This document shows, piece by piece, positions 33,689 through 34,141 of a stretch of 34,141 nucleotides of DNA. This stretch comes from Spirochaetales bacterium (GTDB lineage: Bacteria > Spirochaetota > Spirochaetia > DAHUYW01): assembly GCA_027314665.1 (NCBI GenBank), contig DAHVAK010000010.1, positions 1-34,141 of the forward strand, read 5' to 3'. The notes under the pieces were generated by a model. The model was not told the DNA's origin, made no database searches, and was given only the letters and a program-made list of their open reading frames with translations. The translations under genes were made by a program, and so were the position numbers. Positions within the stretch are counted from its first letter, which is position 1, and each line of letters opens with the position of its first letter.

Positions 33689-33895
33689 ATGAAGTACATG
33701 CTGCTCATGTCGAGGACGAAGGCGGAGTTCGATGCATACGTCAACTGGCCCAGAGAGGACCCCGCCGAATCCGTCAGTTTCATGCGCTCGTTCGCCAAGG
33801 AGCTTGAAGACACAGGGGTCCTGGTGTTGACCATGGGTTTAGGGTTTCCCAACGAGGCGACGCTCGTGCGGGCAGGGGCCGACGGCGAGCCTGTT
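33689..33895 (+). pseudogene. Truncated YCII-related protein
   Basis: The reading frame starts at ATG 33689 with GGAGGAAGGG just upstream and encodes about 69 residues beginning MKYMLLMSRTKAEFDAYVNW. The pattern MKYMLLM, a middle acidic segment and GLGFPNEATLVRAGADGEPV matches the first half of small YCII-related (DGPFAETKE-type) proteins. The usual continuation (VTDGPFAETKE...) is missing; after GEPV the DNA switches abruptly to IS66 transposase sequence in another frame, and the open frame continues with unrelated Arg-rich residues to 34027. I read this as a gene cut by IS66-related rearrangement. The family function is not established. Confidence 0.65.
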
Positions 33896-34141
33896 GGGCT
33901 TGGCGCTCATCGTGACGCTCTACCAGATCGAGCAGGAGCTGGCAGGCGAACCGAGAACCGAAACCTTCGCCGCCGTTCGCCGAGAACGTGCCCAAGCGGC
34001 GCTCGAGAAGCTGCACACGTGGCTTGAGCAAAAAGCCGTCCAGGTCCCTCCCACAACCGCCCTTGGCCAAGCAGTTACGTACACCCTCGGCAGGTGGGAG
34101 AAGCTCATCCGCTACCTCGATCACCCTGAACTCACGCCGGA
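33893..34141 (+). pseudogene. IS66-family transposase (TnpC) fragment
   Basis: In the frame beginning GGC at 33897 the peptide reads GLALIVTLYQIEQELAGEPR, then RRERAQAALEKLHTWLEQKA, VPPTTALGQAVTYTLGRWEKL and IRYLDHPELTP, running to the window edge. This is the characteristic C-terminal part of IS66-type DDE transposases: the ALxxIxxLYxIE helix, the LExLxxWL segment, and AxxYxLxxWxxLxxYL. The N-terminal two thirds, including the first catalytic acidic residues, are absent. It is fused directly to the YCII-like gene fragment at about 33895 with no visible inverted terminal repeat. The remainder lies beyond the window. Confidence 0.82.

Overview
The window is a GC-rich bacterial chromosome segment, most likely from a member of the Spirochaetota. 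Pointers to this are a threonyl-tRNA synthetase without the N-terminal TGS domain, separate secD and secF behind yajC with spirochaete-like N-termini, a GroEL of spirochaete type, and a surface protein with repeats resembling the Leptospira LA_2272 family. The phylum call is an inference from remembered family features, not from a search (about 0.75).

Layout. 1-1058: two divergent CDP-alcohol phosphatidyltransferases, one of them the 5' end of a pgsA-like gene cut by the window edge. 1139-7503 (minus): a membrane protein overlapping an M32 carboxypeptidase, thrS behind a complete T-box leader, an alpha/beta hydrolase and a NagD-like HAD phosphatase. 7599-8327 (plus): an ACT-domain protein. 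8403-14237 (minus): secF, secD, yajC, a small conserved-looking gene and groEL. 14437-16266 (plus): an unrecognised 609-residue protein. 16501-20156 (plus): a tight three-gene operon of a sigma factor, a membrane-anchored anti-sigma-like/DUF4384-like protein, and a secreted caspase-fold protein fused to a 16-residue repeat solenoid. 20380-23536: an RpiR-type regulator and a lipoprotein GH51 arabinofuranosidase. 23915-27919: an extradiol dioxygenase-like protein, a TspO-like membrane protein and a hybrid histidine kinase. 28080-33152 (minus): an AraR-like regulator followed by a pentose-type ABC transporter (ATPase, permease, binding lipoprotein). 33186-34141: a decayed region with a residual type I-C CRISPR array and a gene fragment joined to an IS66 transposase fragment.

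How the genes work together. The GH51 enzyme could release L-arabinose at the cell surface. The ABC transporter could import it under AraR-like control, since two sites resembling the Bacillus AraR operator lie upstream of the regulator and of the transporter. The secDF-yajC genes serve protein export. The sigma/anti-sigma/caspase operon looks like an uncharacterised envelope-sensing and proteolysis module.

Most notable signals: (i) a T-box riboswitch with a Thr ACC specifier in front of thrS in a probable spirochaete; (ii) the sigma - DUF4384 - caspase/solenoid operon; (iii) a nearly extinct type I-C CRISPR array with one intact repeat, one 33-base spacer and a degenerate terminal repeat; (iv) a 121-bp MITE-like double inverted repeat inside the transporter operon; (v) several promoters whose -10 box lies about 6 bases from the start codon, suggesting leaderless mRNAs; (vi) a YCII-like gene fused to an IS66 fragment. 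All calls are from reading the sequence; no search was run.
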